64,000 bases of DNA from Pseudomonas sp. B21-015 (GTDB lineage Bacteria > Pseudomonadota > Gammaproteobacteria > Pseudomonadales > Pseudomonadaceae). The position numbers and the translations under genes were made by a program. The DNA lies in the NCBI RefSeq assembly GCF_024749285.1, contig NZ_CP087196.1, forward strand, positions 4,712,001 to 4,776,000, read 5' to 3'. The notes beneath the pieces are model-generated. The model saw nothing but the letters and a program-made list of their open reading frames with translations. It was not told the origin of the DNA and did no database searches. Shown in pieces: positions 1 to 9,180 of this stretch; the first letter of the stretch is position 1, and every line of letters starts with the position of its first letter.

Positions 1-581
1 GCCTCGGTGAAGCGGGTCATCATGCCCAGCAGCACACTCTTGCCCACGCCAGTACCGGCGAACAACCCGAGCCGTTGACCGCGACCGACCGTCAACAAAC
101 CGTTGATGCAACGAATACCGACGTCCAGCGGCTGGCTGATCGGGTCACGCTTGAGCGGGTTGATGGTCGGGCCGTCCATCGGCACCCAGTCTTCAGCCTT
201 CATCCCGCCCTTGCCATCCAGCGCACGACCGGCACCGTCGAGTACCCGCCCGAGCATGCTCATGCCCATCGGCAAACGACCGTTGTCCGCCAGGGGAACC
301 ACGCGCGCCCCAGGGGCGATGCCGGCAACGCTGCCGACCGGCATCAGAAAAACTTTGCTGCCAGAGAAGCCCATGACCTCGGCTTCGACCTGCACCGGGT
401 GATAGCTGTCATCGTTGATGACCATGCAGCGGCTGCCCATGGCGGCGCGCAAGCCTTCGGCTTCGAGGGTCAGGCCGACCATGCGCAGCAGGCGACCTTC
501 AAGGATTGGCGCGCCAGCCAGCTCCGTGGCCTCGGCGTAGCTACCGAGGCGCTTGGCGAAGCTGGTGCGATCAAGGCGCAT
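1..581 (-). CDS. fliI: Flagellum-specific ATP synthase FliI (5' part; gene runs off the window)
   Basis: This is the ATPase of the flagellar type III export apparatus, which unloads chaperone-substrate complexes at the export gate. Only the first 193 codons are in the window. The N-terminal beta-barrel region and the start of the nucleotide-binding domain are visible, including Walker A AGTGVGKS at about residues 175-182. The ATG at 579-581 lies 8 bases upstream of the fliH stop codon (571-573), so the two genes overlap and are probably translationally coupled. The gene is the promoter-distal member of the fliEFGHI operon seen here. Identification is firm from the P-loop and the gene order. 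Confidence 0.95.
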   Translation of the reverse strand, partial: MRLDRTSFAKRLGSYAEATELAGAPILEGRLLRMVGLTLEAEGLRAAMGSRCMVINDDSYHPVQVEAEVMGFSGSKVFLMPVGSVAGIAPGARVVPLADNGRLPMGMSMLGRVLDGAGRALDGKGGMKAEDWVPMDGPTINPLKRDPISQPLDVGIRCINGLLTVGRGQRLGLFAGTGVGKSVLLGMMTRFTE

Positions 582-1380
582 CGGGATCGTCCAGTTCTGG
601 CTCGACCGGGGCAACCGCCGGCCTTTCGTCAGTCGGCAGCTCCAGGCTCAGGTCTGGCGCGGCCGGGTGCAGCGCCTGATCGTGCAATTGATCGAACAGC
701 TTGGCCATGACCTGGGTCACACGGGTTTCGATGGTGGCGTCGATACGGCTGTGCTCCGTCTCGACCCGGCAACCGCCCGGCAACAGGGATTCGTCCTCGA
801 CGATGCGCCAGGTTTCTTCATGGCGCTCGCGCAAGGCTTTGACCTGTGCGAAATCCTGCGGATTGACGTACAACCGCACGTTGCCTACGCCCAGCGGCAA
901 GAGCTTGAGCGCTTCGCGCATGACGTGTTCGATCTGCGTCGAGTCGAAGGCCAGTTCGCGCTGAATCACTTGTTTGGTGATGTGCTGCACGAGGTCGACC
1001 AGCGACTTTTCGATCTGCATGTCCTGCTCGGCAATGGGCTCGAACAGGTTGACCATCAATTGTTCCAGGCCAGCGATCTTGGCCGCCAGGGCCACATCGG
1101 CTTCCTGACGGACCTTGAGCGTAGTGCTGTGGAAACCTTCTTTTTCACCGATGGCGAAGCCCTCGTTGTAGGCCTCCTGGCGAATGCTTTCGAGCTCTTC
1201 AAGGGTCAGTGGCTGGACTTCTTCCAGCGGCACTTCTTCCATTTCCGGCGGTTCGGGTTCCGGCTCCGGCTCGGGTTCCGGCACGAACGGGTCGAAGCTG
1301 GGCAACGACCAGACGTCAAAACCACTGACGTCCTTGGCACGGATCAGGTCGGTATTGGACTCATCATGTTTGGACGACAT
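571..1380 (-). CDS. fliH: Flagellar assembly protein FliH (stator of the FliI ATPase)
   Basis: FliH is a 269-residue cytoplasmic regulator that dimerises through a coiled coil, binds FliI and docks it to the C ring (FliN) and FlhA. The N-terminus carries a Trp-containing segment (FDVWSLPSFDPF, about 21-32), the kind of element FliH uses for docking. A Glu-Pro repeat tract follows (about 33-45), then a long alpha-helical acidic stretch and the conserved C-terminal FliI-binding region. The EP tract is encoded by degenerate hexamers and may vary in length between strains. It starts 8 bases after the end of fliG, with an AAGG-type ribosome site, and overlaps fliI. Confidence 0.93.
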   Translation of the reverse strand: MSSKHDESNTDLIRAKDVSGFDVWSLPSFDPFVPEPEPEPEPEPPEMEEVPLEEVQPLTLEELESIRQEAYNEGFAIGEKEGFHSTTLKVRQEADVALAAKIAGLEQLMVNLFEPIAEQDMQIEKSLVDLVQHITKQVIQRELAFDSTQIEHVMREALKLLPLGVGNVRLYVNPQDFAQVKALRERHEETWRIVEDESLLPGGCRVETEHSRIDATIETRVTQVMAKLFDQLHDQALHPAAPDLSLELPTDERPAVAPVEPELDDPDAP

Positions 1381-1387
1381 AGTGACC

Positions 1388-2407
1388 TTAGATCATCTCT
1401 TCGCCGCCCTTCCCGCCGAGAACGATTTCTCCGGCTTCGGCCATACGGCGGGCAATGGTGAGGATTTCTTTCTGCGCCGTTTCCACGTCGCTGACGCGCA
1501 CCGGGCCTTTGGCCTCGAGGTCGTCGCGCAACAGTTCGGCCGCCCGTTTGGACATGTTCTTGAAGATCTTTTCCTTGACGCCTTCGTCCGACCCCTTGAG
1601 GGCCAGCACCAGAACGTCCGAGGACACTTCGCGCAACAGCGCCTGAATGCCACGGTCGTCGACATCGGACAGGTTGTTGAACACAAACATGAGGTCTTCG
1701 ATCTGACCGGACAGGTCTTCGTCGACTTCGCGGATCGAGTCCATCAGCTGACCCTCGATCGAACTGTCGAGGAAGTTCATGATGTCGGCCGCGCGCTTGA
1801 TGCCACCCAGGGTGGTTCGCGAGGCATTCGAGTTGCCGGAGAACTGCTTCTCGAGAATCTGGTTGAGTTCTTTCAGGGCCGCCGGCTGCACGGTGTTCAG
1901 CGAGGACACCCGCAGAATGATATCCAGCCGGACCTTGTGGTCGAAGTTGCCCAGCACTTCACCGGCCTGATCCGGGTCGAGGTACGCCACCACGATCGCC
2001 TGGATCTGCGGGTGCTCGTAACGGATCACGTCGGCAACAGCACGCGGCTCCATCCACTTCAGGCTGTCGAGGCCACTGGTGTTGCCGCCCAGCAGGATCC
2101 GGTCGATCAGGCCGTTGGCCTTGTCTTCGCCCAGGGCCTGGGTGAGCATTTTGCGCACGTAGTCATCGGAGCCGACGCCCAGGCTGGTCTGATCGCCGAC
2201 GATGTCGACGAACTCGCTCATGACCTGTTCGACCTGCTCGCGGTGCACGTTACCCATCTGGGCCATGGCCACACCCACACGCTGGACCTCTTTGGGCCCC
2301 ATGTGGCGCAGCACTTGCGCGGCGTCTGTAGAACCCAGGGACAGCAGCAGAATCGCGGCTTTATCAACCCGGGACAGTTTGGCGACAGCGGCTCGGTTAT
2401 CACTCAT
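1388..2407 (-). CDS. fliG: Flagellar motor switch protein FliG
   Basis: FliG is the rotor protein of the C ring that couples stator ion flux to torque. It binds FliF through its N-terminal domain and FliM through the middle domain. The 339 residues match the usual length. The middle domain contains YEHPQ (about 130-134), the EHPQR-like motif used for FliM binding. The C-terminal domain has the charged torque helix region (LVLALKGSDEGVKEKIFKNMSKRA). The ATG lies inside the 3' end of fliF (8-base overlap), so translation is probably coupled. Confidence 0.96.
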   Translation of the reverse strand: MSDNRAAVAKLSRVDKAAILLLSLGSTDAAQVLRHMGPKEVQRVGVAMAQMGNVHREQVEQVMSEFVDIVGDQTSLGVGSDDYVRKMLTQALGEDKANGLIDRILLGGNTSGLDSLKWMEPRAVADVIRYEHPQIQAIVVAYLDPDQAGEVLGNFDHKVRLDIILRVSSLNTVQPAALKELNQILEKQFSGNSNASRTTLGGIKRAADIMNFLDSSIEGQLMDSIREVDEDLSGQIEDLMFVFNNLSDVDDRGIQALLREVSSDVLVLALKGSDEGVKEKIFKNMSKRAAELLRDDLEAKGPVRVSDVETAQKEILTIARRMAEAGEIVLGGKGGEEMI

Positions 2408-4088
2408 CTGCGTTAATCCACTCTTTCACGACCTGGGCCACGCGACCCGGATCTTCTGCCACCAGACTCTTGATTGCGTTCAACTGTGCGTCATAGCCTT
2501 CGCTCGGGCTCGGCAGCAGAATGCTGGTCGGGCCACCGAGGCTGACGCGGTCGTTGGCCAGTTCGCCGTCCAGACCGCCCACGCCACCGAGCTCCATGTC
2601 GCTGCCCAGGCCTGCCAGTTGCTTGTCTTTGCCGCCACCGGTGATGTTGTTGAGCACCGGACGCAGCACACCGAACACCAGCACCAGGATGAACAACACA
2701 CCCAGCACTTGCTTGACGATGTCCCAGAACCACGGCTGGGAGTAGAACGGAATATCGGCAATCACTTCACCGCGCTCGGCGGAGAACGGCATGTTGATCA
2801 CACTGACGCTATCGCCACGGCTGGCGTCGAAACCGACCGCATCCTGCACCAGACGGGTGAAGCGCGCCAATTCATCGGCACTCCATGGCGCACGAGTGGT
2901 TTCACCGTTGGCCGCGTTGACCTTGACCTGATCATCCACCACCACCGACACCGACAGGCGATTCAAACGGCCCTGTTGTTGTTTGGTATGGCTGATGGAA
3001 CGGTCGAGTTCGAAGTTCTTGGTGGATTGTTGACGCTTGTCCGCCGGATACGGCGCCAGCATCGGCTGGCCGGTGGCCGGGTCCATGATTTGCTGACCGT
3101 TGGCATCGAGCAATGGCTGGCCTGGCTGCACCATACCGGCCGACGCGGTGGCGCCACCGGTGGTTTGCGGCGCCGAGGCTGGCGAAGGAGGCTGGTTACT
3201 CAGGGCACCCGGCACGCCTTGCGGGCCATTGCTGGCAGTGCGCTGTTCGTTGACCGACTGCTCGCTGCGCAATGCCGGCTGGTCCGGGTTGAACTGCTCG
3301 GAAGTCGATTCGACGGCGCTGAAATCCACGTCGGCGGAAACTTCGGCTTTATAGCGGTCGTTGCCGAGCACCGGTTGCAGGATGTTGTGCACACGCTGAG
3401 TGAGCATGCTTTCCATGCGACGACTGTAATCGAATTGCTTGCCGGCCATGGTCAGTTCGGAGTTTTCCGCCTGATCCGACAGCAGGTTGCCCTTCTGGTC
3501 GACTACGGTGATCTGCGATTTGCTCAGTTCAGGAACGCTGGTCGCCACCAGATTGATGATGGCGACGACCTGACCTGGCTCCAGCGAGCGCCCGGAATAC
3601 AGCTCAACCAGAACAGAAGCGCTGGGCTTGCGCTCATCACGCACGAACACCGAGCTTTTCGGAATCGCCAGGTGCACACGGGCACCCTTGACGTTGTTCA
3701 GGCTGGAAATGGTCCGGGCCAGTTCGCCTTCGAGGCCGCGACGATAACGGGTCGCTTCCATGAACTGGCTGGTACCCAGCCCCTGGTCCTTGTCGAGGAT
3801 CTCGAAACCGATGTTACCGTCGCTGGGAGTGACACCAGCGGCCGCGAGCTTGAGCCGCGCACGGGACAGGTCATCGGCCTTGACCAGCAAGGCACCGGAG
3901 TTCGGTTCAACGGTATAGGGAATATCAGCTGCGGCCAGGGTTTCCATGACCTGCTTGGCGTCCATACCGGCAAGGCTGCCGTACAGAGGCCGGTAGTCCG
4001 GTTGCTGGGACCACAACACCACGGCAAAACCAATCGCCACGCTCGCAGCCAGGCCGACCAACAGGCCCACCTGACGCAACATGGTCAT
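2400..4088 (-). CDS. fliF: Flagellar MS-ring protein FliF, 5' end out of frame
   Basis: FliF forms the MS ring in the inner membrane, the platform for the rotor and export gate. The open frame from ATG 4088 gives 562 residues. It includes the first membrane segment (LVGLAASVAIGFAVVLW, about 8-24), the periplasmic ring-building region, the second membrane segment near residues 450-470 and the FliG-binding C-terminus. The normal start of the family (MAEAVVDN...) lies at 4186 but in another frame. The upstream frame reads ...LSFL and the downstream frame reads ENLSEMTML; they would join perfectly if one G were restored near 4103. The cause is either a real frameshift that removes about 33 cytoplasmic residues or a sequencing error. 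Internal initiation at 4088 has no good ribosome site. It lies between fliE and fliG. Confidence 0.9.
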   Translation of the reverse strand: MTMLRQVGLLVGLAASVAIGFAVVLWSQQPDYRPLYGSLAGMDAKQVMETLAAADIPYTVEPNSGALLVKADDLSRARLKLAAAGVTPSDGNIGFEILDKDQGLGTSQFMEATRYRRGLEGELARTISSLNNVKGARVHLAIPKSSVFVRDERKPSASVLVELYSGRSLEPGQVVAIINLVATSVPELSKSQITVVDQKGNLLSDQAENSELTMAGKQFDYSRRMESMLTQRVHNILQPVLGNDRYKAEVSADVDFSAVESTSEQFNPDQPALRSEQSVNEQRTASNGPQGVPGALSNQPPSPASAPQTTGGATASAGMVQPGQPLLDANGQQIMDPATGQPMLAPYPADKRQQSTKNFELDRSISHTKQQQGRLNRLSVSVVVDDQVKVNAANGETTRAPWSADELARFTRLVQDAVGFDASRGDSVSVINMPFSAERGEVIADIPFYSQPWFWDIVKQVLGVLFILVLVFGVLRPVLNNITGGGKDKQLAGLGSDMELGGVGGLDGELANDRVSLGGPTSILLPSPSEGYDAQLNAIKSLVAEDPGRVAQVVKEWINADE

Positions 4089-4186
4089 CTCGGAGAGGTT
4101 TTCAGGAAGGACAACCCGAACAGCGGCGGTTTGCCGCCTATTGGAGTGGCCTTGGCCGGAACATTATCGACGACTGCTTCTGCCAT
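4089..4186 (-). pseudogene. fliF: Severed 5' end of fliF (out-of-frame start codon and first codons)
   Basis: From ATG 4186 the translation MAEAVVDNVPAK...GLSFL matches the N-terminus known for Pseudomonas FliF. It then runs into KTSPR and a TGA at about 4085-4087. Inserting one base between 4102 and 4103 (CTGAA to CTGGAA on the minus strand) restores the reading frame into the long open frame. The segment starts 16 bases after the end of fliE, as expected for the native fliF start. Confidence 0.75.
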
Positions 4187-4201
4187 GACTCAATCTCGTC
4201 C

Positions 4202-4531
4202 TTAAACCGGCATCTGCATGATGTCTTGGTAAGCCTGAACCAGCTTGTTACGCACTTGGGTCAGCGCCTGAAAAGACACGCTGGCCTTCTGTGAGGAAAT
4301 CATCACGTCCGTCAGGTCGACGCCGCTTTTACCAATCTCGAAGGCACTGGCCAACTGATTGGACGCCTGCTGGGTGTCGTTCACTTTATTGACGGCCTGA
4401 CCGAGCATGTCGGAAAAGCTGCTGCCACCCATTTCAGGGACTGCGGCAGTCGATTTCGGCGCAGACATCGCATCCATTTGCATGGAGCGCATGTCCAGCA
4501 TCAACCGATTGAATTCAATACCTTGGCTCAT
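4202..4531 (-). CDS. fliE: Flagellar hook-basal body protein FliE
   Basis: FliE is a small rod-base protein that links the MS ring to the proximal rod and is itself exported. The chosen ATG at 4531 ([12 protein letters not shown]...) gives 109 residues, the usual size. It has a GAGAG ribosome site at normal spacing; the upstream extension to 4585 does not look like FliE. The C-terminal helix ([25 protein letters not shown] region) is the conserved assembly segment. fliE is the first gene of the fliEFGHI operon and is preceded by a sigma-54 promoter. Confidence 0.93.
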   Translation of the reverse strand: MSQGIEFNRLMLDMRSMQMDAMSAPKSTAAVPEMGGSSFSDMLGQAVNKVNDTQQASNQLASAFEIGKSGVDLTDVMISSQKASVSFQALTQVRNKLVQAYQDIMQMPV

Positions 4532-4609
4532 GGTTTCTCTCTTTGACGAAGCTACGTCTTTGGCTACCCGCAATTTTTTTGACACTCACTCGGCGGGTAG
4601 TGAGGTGTT

Positions 4610-4626
4610 AGCAACAAGGGTGCCAG
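4610..4626 (-). promoter_or_regulatory. Sigma-54 promoter for the fliE operon
   Basis: The minus strand reads TGGCACCCTTGTTGCT, with the invariant GG and GC exactly 10 bases apart, a near-perfect -24/-12 element. It lies about 80 bases upstream of the fliE ATG. In Pseudomonas this operon belongs to the FleQ/FleR-controlled sigma-54 class, which fits the adjacent fleQ-fleS-fleR genes. Confidence 0.8.
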
Positions 4627-4692
4627 CTCCGTGGCCGCTCTAAACAAAAGCTTCCGAGCTTTGCCTTAACCGTGAATCACCGCAAAACCATT

Positions 4693-4779
4693 GTGGGAGC
4701 GAGCCTGCTCGCGAAGAGGGAGTGTCAGTCAACATTTATGTACCTGTTACACCGCCTTCGCGAGCAGGCTCGCTCCCAC
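4693..4779. repeat. REPIN: paired inverted REP sequences
   Basis: GTGGGAGCGAGCCTGCTCGC at the left is answered by its inverted copy ending in GCTCCCAC at 4779, separated by a short linker. This is the usual REP doublet of fluorescent pseudomonads. It lies between fliE's promoter region and the fleR stop. Similar doublets occur at 31384-31461 and 59348-59435. Confidence 0.85.
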
Positions 4780-4807
4780 ATTTAGATCGGTGTGCTTGCG
4801 TCAACTT

Positions 4808-6202
4808 TCACGTGGCGAACAAGTACGCTTCTACATCCATTCCGGCGTCGCGCATTTGCGCCAGCTTGTAGCGCAAGGTGCGCGGGCTGATGCCCAATCG
4901 CTCGGCGGCTTCCTTGCGACGGCCACGCTCGGAGCGCAAGGTGTCGATGATCATCTGGAATTCACGACGCCGCAGGTCATCGCCCAGCGCCCCCGCCGAT
5001 TCCGCTTCGACTTCTACAACACGCGCTGGCGTCGCCGCCAACATCGGCAGCGGCGCACACGCCACGGGCCCGGCGAGACAGAAATCCTGCGGCTGGATCA
5101 AACCGCCCTGCTGCAGAATCAAGGCACGCTGGATCGCGTTGTCCAGCTCTCTTACATTACCCGGCCACTGATAGCCGATCAGACACGCCTGCGCCTCAGG
5201 CGACAGCCTCGCCGCGGCATGCTTCATTTTATTGACGTGTTTGACCAACAGACGCTCGGCCAGCGGCAGGATATCGGCGGTGCGCTCGCGCAGCGGACGC
5301 CAGGCCAGCGGGAACACCGACAGGCGATAGTAAAGGTCTTCGCGAAAACGCCCCGCCGCCACTTCAGCAGCCAGGTCGCGGTTGGTGGTGGCAACCACTC
5401 GAATGTCCAGTGCGATTGGCTTGCGGGCGCCGACTCGCTCGACTTCACGCTCCTGCAATACGCGCAGCAACTTGGCCTGAAGGCCGAGGGGCATTTCGGA
5501 AATTTCGTCGAGCAGGATCGTCCCGCCATCAGCCTGCTCGAACTTACCGGCCTGCGCCGCGATGGCGCCGGTGAACGAACCCTTCTCGTGACCGAACAAA
5601 GTGGCTTCAAGCATGTTGTCCGGGATCGCTGCGCAGTTGATCGCAATGAACGGCTGACAGGCGCGATGGGAGTGCTGATGGATGTAACGCGCCAACACTT
5701 CCTTACCGGTCCCCGACTCACCGGAGATCAACACCGTGGAGTCACTGCGCGCCACGCGCGCGGCCAATTCCAGCAATTGCGCACTGGCCGGCTCGAACGC
5801 CACAGGCCCTTCACTCTCGGTCGCGCCGAGATTGCCCAGCGCGTGACGCGCCACCAGATCGAGCAAGGCTTTGGGCTCGAACGGTTTGACCAGATAATCC
5901 GCCGCGCCTTGACGCATCGCATCGACCGCTCGATCGACAGCGCCATGCGCCGTCATGAGCAACACCGGCAATTGCGGCTGACGAGCCCGCAGCAATCCGA
6001 GCAGTTGATGACCGTCCATGCCCGGCATGTTGACGTCACTGACTACCAGATTGAACGCCTCGGCGCCGACCACAGTCAGCGCCTCTTCCGCCGAACCGAC
6101 AGCGATGTATTCGTGCCCGGCGAGCAATAGCGTATCGGCCAATGCCTCCCGAAGCGCACGGTCATCCTCGACCAGTAAAACCTTGATTGCCATGGCCTTC
6201 AT
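4808..6202 (-). CDS. fleR: Sigma-54-dependent response regulator FleR
   Basis: FleR activates the class III flagellar genes (hook, basal body) with sigma-54. Domains in order: receiver domain (about 4-120) with phosphoacceptor Asp in VVSDVNMPGMDG; AAA+ domain with Walker A GESGTGKE and the sigma-54 loop in the form GSFTGA; and a C-terminal Fis-type helix-turn-helix (LGISPRTLRYKLAQM). The start at 6202 (MKAMAIKVLLVEDD) overlaps the fleS stop as ATGA and has AAGGA upstream. The ATG at 6193 (MAIKV...) is an equally reasonable alternative. It forms the two-component pair with fleS. Confidence 0.94.
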   Translation of the reverse strand: MKAMAIKVLLVEDDRALREALADTLLLAGHEYIAVGSAEEALTVVGAEAFNLVVSDVNMPGMDGHQLLGLLRARQPQLPVLLMTAHGAVDRAVDAMRQGAADYLVKPFEPKALLDLVARHALGNLGATESEGPVAFEPASAQLLELAARVARSDSTVLISGESGTGKEVLARYIHQHSHRACQPFIAINCAAIPDNMLEATLFGHEKGSFTGAIAAQAGKFEQADGGTILLDEISEMPLGLQAKLLRVLQEREVERVGARKPIALDIRVVATTNRDLAAEVAAGRFREDLYYRLSVFPLAWRPLRERTADILPLAERLLVKHVNKMKHAAARLSPEAQACLIGYQWPGNVRELDNAIQRALILQQGGLIQPQDFCLAGPVACAPLPMLAATPARVVEVEAESAGALGDDLRRREFQMIIDTLRSERGRRKEAAERLGISPRTLRYKLAQMRDAGMDVEAYLFAT

Positions 6203-7422
6203 TCCATTCCTTGAACGCTGGGCTGCCCACTGGAAAAAAGCGGCAGGATCACCTGCGCGCAAGTGCCACGCCCCGGCCGCGAGCGCAACTGCAGTTCTCC
6301 ATGATGAGCACGGGCCACCGCCTTGACCACGGTAAGTCCCAGGCCGGTACCGGTGGTTTTGGTGGTAAAAAACGGCTCACCCAAACGCGCCAGCACCACC
6401 CCGTCGATACCGCTGCCGCTGTCGCTGACGCACAGGCGCAGGTTGTTGCCGCGGGTATACAGGTGAACCTTCAAACGGACGCCGCCGACACTGGCCTGAA
6501 TGGCGTTCTCGATCAGATTGAGGATCGCCCCGACCAACGTGTCGCGATTGCACAGCAACTCACCGGCATGGCTGTCGCACTGCCAGCGAATCGGCAGATC
6601 CTGAACATGGGTCAGTGCGGCCGCTTGCAGCGCCTGCATCAACAGTTTGGGCGTCACCCGATCGGTCAACGGCAGCTCGCCGCGAGCAAACACCAGCATG
6701 TCGCGAACCTGGTGTTCAAGCTCATGCAGACGCTCTTTCAGACGGCCGGCAAAACGCTGCTGCGTGGCGACCGGCAACTCCTGCTCAGTCAAATGACTGG
6801 CGTAGAGCAACGCGGCGGACAACGGCGTGCGAATCTGATGAGCCAACGACGCAACCATGCGCCCGAGAGACGACAGGCGCTCGTGGCGAGCCAGTTGATC
6901 TTGCAGATGACGGGTTTCAGTCAGGTCGTTGAGCAGCACCAACTGACCGGGTTCGGCATCCAGCGAGCGGGTAGCGATCGACAGACGCCGACCGTCCTTG
7001 AGAGAGATTTCGTGACCGTCGTCTTCGCGGGGCGCAAAGCATCGAGCAATCACCTTGCGCCACAACTCACCCTCAAGGGGCAGACCGAGCAGTTCACGCG
7101 CGGCGGGATTGGTTTCGCGCACGATCCCTTGGGCATCGATGACAATGACGCCGCCGGGCAATAGATCGAGGAGGTTTTGCAGACGGTTGGCCAGACGCTC
7201 TTTTTCCGCCAGTTCCTGCATGCGCTGAGCGCTGACCACCGCCAGCTCGCCCTTGAGCTCGGTGACCCGGGCTTCAAGCATGCTGTAGGAATCGGTCAAT
7301 TGGCTCGACATCTGATTGAACAGCGCAAACGCCTGCTCAAGGCCAAGCCGGCTTGCCTGCTCTACGGACGACGGTTGCCCCGAAGCATCAGGGACAGGAG
7401 ACATCTGGGCGGCTTGGGGCAT
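6199..7422 (-). CDS. fleS: Sensor histidine kinase FleS
   Basis: FleS is the 407-residue kinase partner of FleR. It has no membrane segments, so it is a cytoplasmic sensor, as known for FleS. A coiled coil (about 40-85) and a PAS-like domain (about 85-170) precede the phosphoacceptor His195 in SLAHQIRTPLSA. The ATPase domain has the N box (NLIENAIQA) and G boxes (DSGSGI, GTGLGLTVVK). The gene overlaps fleR by 4 bases. A sigma-54 promoter lies between it and fleQ. Confidence 0.94.
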   Translation of the reverse strand: MPQAAQMSPVPDASGQPSSVEQASRLGLEQAFALFNQMSSQLTDSYSMLEARVTELKGELAVVSAQRMQELAEKERLANRLQNLLDLLPGGVIVIDAQGIVRETNPAARELLGLPLEGELWRKVIARCFAPREDDGHEISLKDGRRLSIATRSLDAEPGQLVLLNDLTETRHLQDQLARHERLSSLGRMVASLAHQIRTPLSAALLYASHLTEQELPVATQQRFAGRLKERLHELEHQVRDMLVFARGELPLTDRVTPKLLMQALQAAALTHVQDLPIRWQCDSHAGELLCNRDTLVGAILNLIENAIQASVGGVRLKVHLYTRGNNLRLCVSDSGSGIDGVVLARLGEPFFTTKTTGTGLGLTVVKAVARAHHGELQLRSRPGRGTCAQVILPLFSSGQPSVQGME

Positions 7423-7475
7423 CGTGCTCTCTCGCGTGGTTGACCGTCAGTTAAACGGAACGTTGCGAGGGATGT

Positions 7476-7491
7476 AGCAATACCCGTGCCT
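7476..7491 (-). promoter_or_regulatory. Sigma-54 promoter for fleSR
   Basis: The minus strand reads AGGCACGGGTATTGCT: GG and GC are separated by exactly 10 bases and both CACG and TTGC match the consensus. It lies about 55 bases upstream of the fleS ATG and downstream of the fleQ stop. This fits the known order in which FleQ switches on fleSR. Confidence 0.8.
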
Positions 7492-7532
7492 AAAAAAAAC
7501 CGCCTATAAATGAAGGGGTTGAAAAACAGGCG

Positions 7533-9008
7533 TCAATCATCCGCCTGTTCATCACCGTCACGACGGCTCATGCCGTACTTGCGCATCTTCTCCACCAGGG
7601 TCGTGCGACGAATGCGCAGCCGTTCGGCCGCCCGCGCCACAATGCCATTGGCATCATCCAGCGCCTGCTGAATCAACCCCTGCTCCAGACCGCCGAGGTA
7701 GTCCTTCAGATCCAGACCTTCCGGCGGCAGCAGGGCGTTGGCGGTGAAATCCGGGGTATGACCGTTGATGGCCACCCGCTCTTCGAGATCGCTGCGCAGG
7801 CTGTCGACCAACTGCTCGTCTTCGTCGTCGACGTAGCGGAATTTCTTCGGCAACTCGACCACGCCGATCACCCCGTACGGGTGCATGATCGCCATGCGCT
7901 CCACCAGGTTGGCCAGCTCACGAACGTTACCCGGCCAGCCGTGACGGCACAGCGACATGATCGCCGCCGAGTTGAAACGGATCGAACCGCGCTTCTCGTG
8001 CTCCATGCGCGAGATCAACTCGTTCATCAGCAACGGGATGTCTTCGACGCGCTCGCGCAACGGCGCCATCTCGATCGGGAACACGTTCAGGCGATAGTAG
8101 AGGTCTTCGCGGAAGGTGCCGATCTCGATCATGCTTTCGAGATTCTTGTGAGTCGCCGCGATGATCCGCACATCGACGCTTTGAGTCTTGTTGCTGCCCA
8201 CACGCTCGAAGGTGCGCTCCTGCAAGACACGCAGCAGCTTGACCTGCATCGGCAGCGGCATGTCGCCGATCTCATCGAGGAACAGGGTACCGCCGTTGGC
8301 CAGCTCGAAACGCCCGGCACGACTGGTGATCGCCCCGGTGAAGGCGCCCTTCTCGTGACCGAACAATTCGCTTTCCAGCAACTCGGCCGGGATCGCCCCG
8401 CAATTGACCGGAACGAACGGCGCGTCACGACGCTTGGAGTGGTAGTGCAAGTTACGCGCGACCACTTCCTTGCCGGTCCCGGACTCGCCGAGAATCAGCA
8501 CACTGGCGTCGGTGTCGGCGACTTGCTGCATCATCTGACGGACGTGTTGAATCGCCCGGCTGGTGCCGACAAGGCTGCGGAAAAGATTGGGTTCACGGTG
8601 ACGACCGCGCTCACGGGCCTGGTCATACATCTCGCGATAGACCTGGGCACGATGCAGCGAGTCGAGCAATTTGCTGTAGCTGGGTGGCATTTCGAGGGTC
8701 GAAAGCACTCGGCGACGCTGGTCTTCCGGCAAGTCAATGGAAGAATTATCGCCCATTAACAAAACTGGAAGGAACTCATCCCAGGTTGAGAGTGTCTTTA
8801 ACAAGCCCATGAGTGCACCAGGAGCATTGACCGTCCCGATGAGGACACAGATTACTTCACGACTTGATGACAAAGAGCCGACAGCCTGCTGCCAGTCATG
8901 GCTGCCACAGGGTAAATTTTCTTCACCGAGAAAATTTAAAATCACCGCCAAATCGCGGCGGCGGACGCTATCGTCATCAATCAGCAGAATTTTGGTTTCA
9001 CGCCACAT
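7533..9008 (-). CDS. fleQ: Master flagellar regulator FleQ (c-di-GMP-responsive)
   Basis: FleQ sits at the top of the flagellar hierarchy. It activates sigma-54 promoters and represses biofilm matrix genes in response to c-di-GMP. The 491 residues match the family. The receiver-like domain (1-120) has DDD near the N-terminus, but the strand that normally bears the phosphoacceptor reads [10 protein letters not shown] with no Asp, as in other FleQ proteins. LFRS (142-145) is the known c-di-GMP-binding motif just before the AAA+ domain. Walker A is GESGTGKE (174-181) and the sigma-54 loop is GAFTGA (221-226). A Fis-type DNA-binding helix ([16 protein letters not shown]) ends the protein. Confidence 0.96.
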   Translation of the reverse strand: MWRETKILLIDDDSVRRRDLAVILNFLGEENLPCGSHDWQQAVGSLSSSREVICVLIGTVNAPGALMGLLKTLSTWDEFLPVLLMGDNSSIDLPEDQRRRVLSTLEMPPSYSKLLDSLHRAQVYREMYDQARERGRHREPNLFRSLVGTSRAIQHVRQMMQQVADTDASVLILGESGTGKEVVARNLHYHSKRRDAPFVPVNCGAIPAELLESELFGHEKGAFTGAITSRAGRFELANGGTLFLDEIGDMPLPMQVKLLRVLQERTFERVGSNKTQSVDVRIIAATHKNLESMIEIGTFREDLYYRLNVFPIEMAPLRERVEDIPLLMNELISRMEHEKRGSIRFNSAAIMSLCRHGWPGNVRELANLVERMAIMHPYGVIGVVELPKKFRYVDDEDEQLVDSLRSDLEERVAINGHTPDFTANALLPPEGLDLKDYLGGLEQGLIQQALDDANGIVARAAERLRIRRTTLVEKMRKYGMSRRDGDEQADD

Positions 9009-9113
9009 GCAATAGCAACTTCCCTAGTCAACTCAATGCCCAAAATGAGGGGCAAGCTAGACGCTTGCAGACACAGTGTGCCTGTAGACGCCTGAAATCT
9101 GGAACCAGCCACT

Positions 9114-9142
9114 AGTTAAGTCAAAAAAACGTGCACAGTCAA
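9114..9142 (-). promoter_or_regulatory. Possible sigma-70 promoter of fleQ
   Basis: The minus strand shows TTGACT, 17 bases, then TTAACT, about 105 bases upstream of the fleQ ATG. The -35 is good and the -10 weak. fleQ is known to be transcribed by sigma-70 holoenzyme in P. aeruginosa, so a promoter is expected here; this exact assignment is tentative. Confidence 0.3.
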
Positions 9143-9180
9143 ATTTATGGCGCACTATGTTTGGATTAACTGAGGGTTAA

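Noticed and set aside
2202..4205. A 667-residue plus-strand frame opposite fliG/fliF
   Set aside because: Antisense to well-conserved flagellar proteins, no motif, no ribosome site.
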